A stretch of 64,000 nucleotides of DNA from Combretum micranthum (Eukaryota; Streptophyta; Magnoliopsida; Myrtales; Combretaceae): assembly GCA_024138025.1 (NCBI GenBank), contig JAMXBD010002240.1, forward strand, positions 1 to 64,000, in the 5' to 3' direction. Shown here one piece after another: positions 61,080-64,000 of this stretch; position 1 is the stretch's first letter, and each line of letters opens with the position of its first letter. Position numbers and translations under genes: made by a program. The notes under the pieces were generated by a model, which saw only the letters and a list, made by a program, of their open reading frames with translations, did no database searches and was not told the DNA's origin.

Positions 61080-63788
61080 TGTCACATCCCGGAAAATTGA
61101 TTTGTATAGTCCCGCCGTAATTATCAAAGATTTATGGAGTTCGATCAACTCATGGTCCATAAACATCTTATAATTATTAGGCTCACTAAATAATGCCGCA
61201 CTTAAAAGATATTTACAAAAATGGAAACTGGGATTAAGTTTTTGATACTTACTGGTATTATTCCAAGCATTTTCTTTAATTTCTTATGGATTTCCTGCAA
61301 AAAAAGCTGTAGGGTGGTGAGCATAATTCCACGTGCTCAGTAAGTGGATATAAAAAGGGTAATTATAAACATTACAGGGCGAATCACAATTATTTGTTAT
61401 TATTAAAGTGAATTATGCAGTCAATCAGGATGTCATCAGCGTAATGTTTAACCGATTCATTACGAGATTAGAGAAATTAACCCCACTCTAATCTGGGTTT
61501 CGAGGAGTTTAACACAGATTCATTTTCCATAAAACCGGGAATGTGCAATGGACTACTGTCCTCCAAAAACCGTTCGAGACTATCCCTCAGATAGCTTGTG
61601 ACCTTTACTGTGACCTCCTCTCTTGTCACTTAGTTCAATAAAGGTTTAGAAGAAGAAATCCATTCTCACTTGAACGGTCGGTTTTGTGGATGCAAGGATG
61701 CAAAATGCGTTGTGCTATGCATGATCGGTTATTAGTTTCACTTTATTCTTAATATTACATTTGTACTTTAGGCGATCAAACATATATCATACCAATATAA
61801 TAAGATAAGTAAACATTCACTATCAACAAAGGTTAATCAATCACACACATTTTATAGCTAATTTACAAGCACAAACAATTATAATGTAAATAATATCCCT
61901 TTTTACAATTACCATATAAATGAACCACTTACCAAAATAGATTTCGTGTATGGAATAGATTGCTATGGAGTTTACCTAAAAGAATGATTTTGATAAAAAT
62001 GAATTAGTATTATGATGCTAAATCTTGTTTTAGTTGTAGTATGATTATAAGGTTTGTTTAAGGAATAAAATCACTTTATTAAAAGATTATAAGTTAGTAA
62101 AAGGAATTAATGAGCTTACTTTGTTTAGAAAAGTTATTCTAATTTATATGGTATATGATTATAGTTTATAATTTCAAGGTTATTAGTTGCTAAGCTTTAA
62201 ACTTTATAATTAATTATTACATTAATATTTGGTAATTCCTTTATTGGGGTATGCATGTCATTATTAAGACTAGTATATTTAGTGAAGTAAGGTGTTAAGG
62301 TGGTTATGAACAATTAATAAAATTTTCATAATTTCTTTATTTACTAGCTATAATTAATATTTACTAGCTATAATTGATATTTACTAACTATAATTAATAA
62401 ATTAGTGCATATATTCAAATAAATGTGAAAAATTTGTAAGTGTCAATAATGTCAGTATAAATATCTTGGAGTAATAATAATATTTATTTATGTTTAGGAA
62501 TCGTTTTAGGTATTTTATATTAGAGGTTCGGATTGCACTATTCCTAGTATATTCGCAATGATAATCATATAATTTTTAAAAATATCAAAACTTCACGAAA
62601 ATTTCTAAAAATTTTATATGTTGTAACTGATATTATATTGTACTTACTGTAAAATTTTGGAGCCGAACGAACAAGTTTTGATATAGCAAATATTTCTCGT
62701 CGGAGATTGGCTAGGGTTCGCCGACGCCACTACCAAACGGCGGAGTTGCCCCTCCTAGGGTTGTCGGACGGCCTTGTGGCAATTTTAGACTCCTAACTGT
62801 CAAGTTTGGTGATTTTCTGATTTCGGGTGTGAGTTTGGTGAATTTTACAACTTCTGGGCGGTATTTATAGCGAATTTTCGGAGTTTGTAAATTCGATAAA
62901 AATTACCAGGTGTCAAAAATTTTTCATGCAAAAATTACCACGTAATCCTTATATTTTACACGTCCATTCCGGTATCTACAGTGATTTTTGACAAATGTTT
63001 GATAATTTTTCCAAATTTAGACACATAATTTGTATATATACATAATTATTCCGATTTTATTTTAATGTAAAAAAAATTTGTCATCTGTTCCCACGAATTT
63101 TCCTAATTTTCCTTATTTTTGCAGAGTTTTGATTGATGTTTATGTCTCCATTTGGTAATTGTTTGGTTAATTTGCTACTTTTTGAGTAAATTGTTGTTTT
63201 TTGGGAATTTTCCTTCAATTTTTCCAAAATTTAGAGTTCTTATGTTTTCAGAATGATTATGACATTCTTAGGAGCTGGACAATCCTTGTCTCCTATTTTT
63301 TGGTGTTTTATAGGGGATTTTAGAGATATTTAGGTTAATTTAAGGGTATTTTAGTCTTTTTACTACTTTAATTTTGGCTTTATTTGATAAATTCAGCCAA
63401 CTTTTGCACTATTCATTGATTTGACTATATCTAATTTATCTTAATTTACTTTTCATTCTTACTATTACGTAATTACTATTTCATAATTTACTCATTTACT
63501 ATTCATTTTACTATTTACTATTAACCTTGATTATTTACTATTTACCTTTGTTATTATTTATATAGTCAAGGAATTTTGTTCATTTATTTTCATTTGGATT
63601 TTAAATTCTTATATTACTTTTCTAATTAATGATAATTTCTTTTGATTTTTAGAAGGATCATAGTCTTAATATCATCATTTTTTTTCCTATTTATTCAATT
63701 CTAATTATTATCTTACTTTAGTTCATATAAATATTCTTATATTACTTTAGGTTTAATTCTCGTATGCTATAAAAATCGGGGTATTACA
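61080..63788 (-). mobile_element. Solo LTR of a third gypsy family (2709 bp)
   Basis: On the minus strand it starts TGTAATACCCCG and ends CCGGGATGTGACA. A perfect target duplication gataa lies at 61075-61079 and 63789-63793. The uninterrupted 5' LTR has a single gataa at the same place. A TATA box (CTATAAATAC on the minus strand) lies at 62861-62870. No coding domain was seen. Confidence 0.92.
62861..62870 (-). promoter_or_regulatory. TATA box of the solo LTR at 61080-63788
   Basis: gtatttatag on the + strand, with a G/C-richer patch 'cttctgggcg' beside it. Confidence 0.5.
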
Positions 63789-64000
63789 GATAAAATCTTA
63801 AATCCTTCAGTAAAATTTTAGAATCACAATTTTCAATTTTCACCAGAAGTCAAACTGAGTCAACTCATAACCCTAGACTCGGTTAAACGATCCCGAAAAC
63901 TGAAAATTATTAAATAATCACAAATAAAATAAGATAAACCATAGATATCGAGCTAAAAATATAAAACGATCAAAACTCGAAAATTACACGATCTTACAAA

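Larger units (their letters stand above)
48765..64000 (+). mobile_element. Ty3/gypsy element without recognisable pol, with two later insertions, 3' end outside the window
   Basis: It has a 5' LTR (48765-53111), a primer binding site, two gag-like modules, a polypurine tract and the start of the 3' LTR (60742 onward). Excluding the nested solo LTR at 56936-60659, the internal region is about 3.9 kb, too short for gag plus a full pol, and no protease, reverse transcriptase, RNase H or integrase motif was seen. The two LTRs differ at roughly 17-18 places over about 540 comparable bases (by eye). LTR length and primer site fit a Tekay/Del-like chromovirus. Confidence 0.85.
60742..64000 (+). repeat. 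3' LTR of the gypsy element, partial, interrupted
   Basis: It starts TGTAAACCCCCGAAAATTTC. The parts 60742-61079 and 63794-64000 together match 48765 to about 49310 of the 5' LTR. The remainder lies beyond the window. Confidence 0.92.

Noticed and set aside
48765..64000. Endogenous pararetrovirus
   Set aside because: Long terminal repeats, a tract before the 3' LTR and target duplications of nested elements fit an LTR retrotransposon. No movement-protein or caulimovirid-type motif was seen.

Overview
The window reads as AT-rich nuclear DNA of a flowering plant, probably a eudicot. The evidence is a non-TIR (CC-type) NBS-LRR resistance-gene relic, Ty1/copia relics including one SIRE-like, chromovirus-like Ty3/gypsy elements with 4-kb LTRs and an initiator-Met primer site, 5S-bearing Cassandra-like LTRs, a TRIM and hAT-type MITEs. 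I see no intact host gene. Almost everything is nested retrotransposon sequence.

Left half (1-35476). One CC-NB-LRR gene on the + strand has been split into five pieces: 1-13, 5691-6250, 6849-8704, 11630-11715 and 35233-35476. The splitting insertions are a solo LTR (14-5690), a hAT MITE (6251-6848), an LTR of a second family (8705-11629) and a minus-strand Copia element (11716-35232). When the insertions and one copy of each target duplication are removed, reading frames rejoin at the breaks. The Copia element is itself loaded with four later insertions: 12134-15957, 17595-21596, 22044-30382 and 31129-34375. The third of these contains further nested elements, at 23631-26697 and about 27806-29430.

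Middle (35477-48764). This part holds Cassandra-like LTRs carrying antisense 5S rRNA-like segments, a block of degenerate direct repeats, and a minus-strand Ty3/gypsy gag relic hit by a hAT MITE. The presumed 5' LTR of that gag relic hosts an unusual TRIM array with the structure LTR-internal-LTR-internal-LTR. About 3.5 kb of largely unannotatable intergenic DNA follows, and then a SIRE-like copia relic.

Right part (48765-64000). A Ty3/gypsy element on the + strand has a 4347-bp 5' LTR, a primer binding site, two gag-like modules with zinc knuckles, no recognisable pol, a polypurine tract, and a 3' LTR running off the window. It was later hit by two solo LTRs (56936-60659 and 61080-63788), both with perfect 5-bp target duplications.

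Most novel observations. (1) LTRs of two families carry a short exon-like segment: a splice-acceptor-like site, a tiny acidic reading frame (ending DYYD in one family, containing GYGTD in the other) and, in the DYYD family, a splice-donor-like site. (2) A U3 region carries about 13 copies of a 36-bp palindromic repeat just upstream of its TATA box. (3) Two otherwise near-identical solo LTRs have unrelated minisatellites at the same internal position. (4) Mismatches between target duplications with well-defined boundaries are all transitions.
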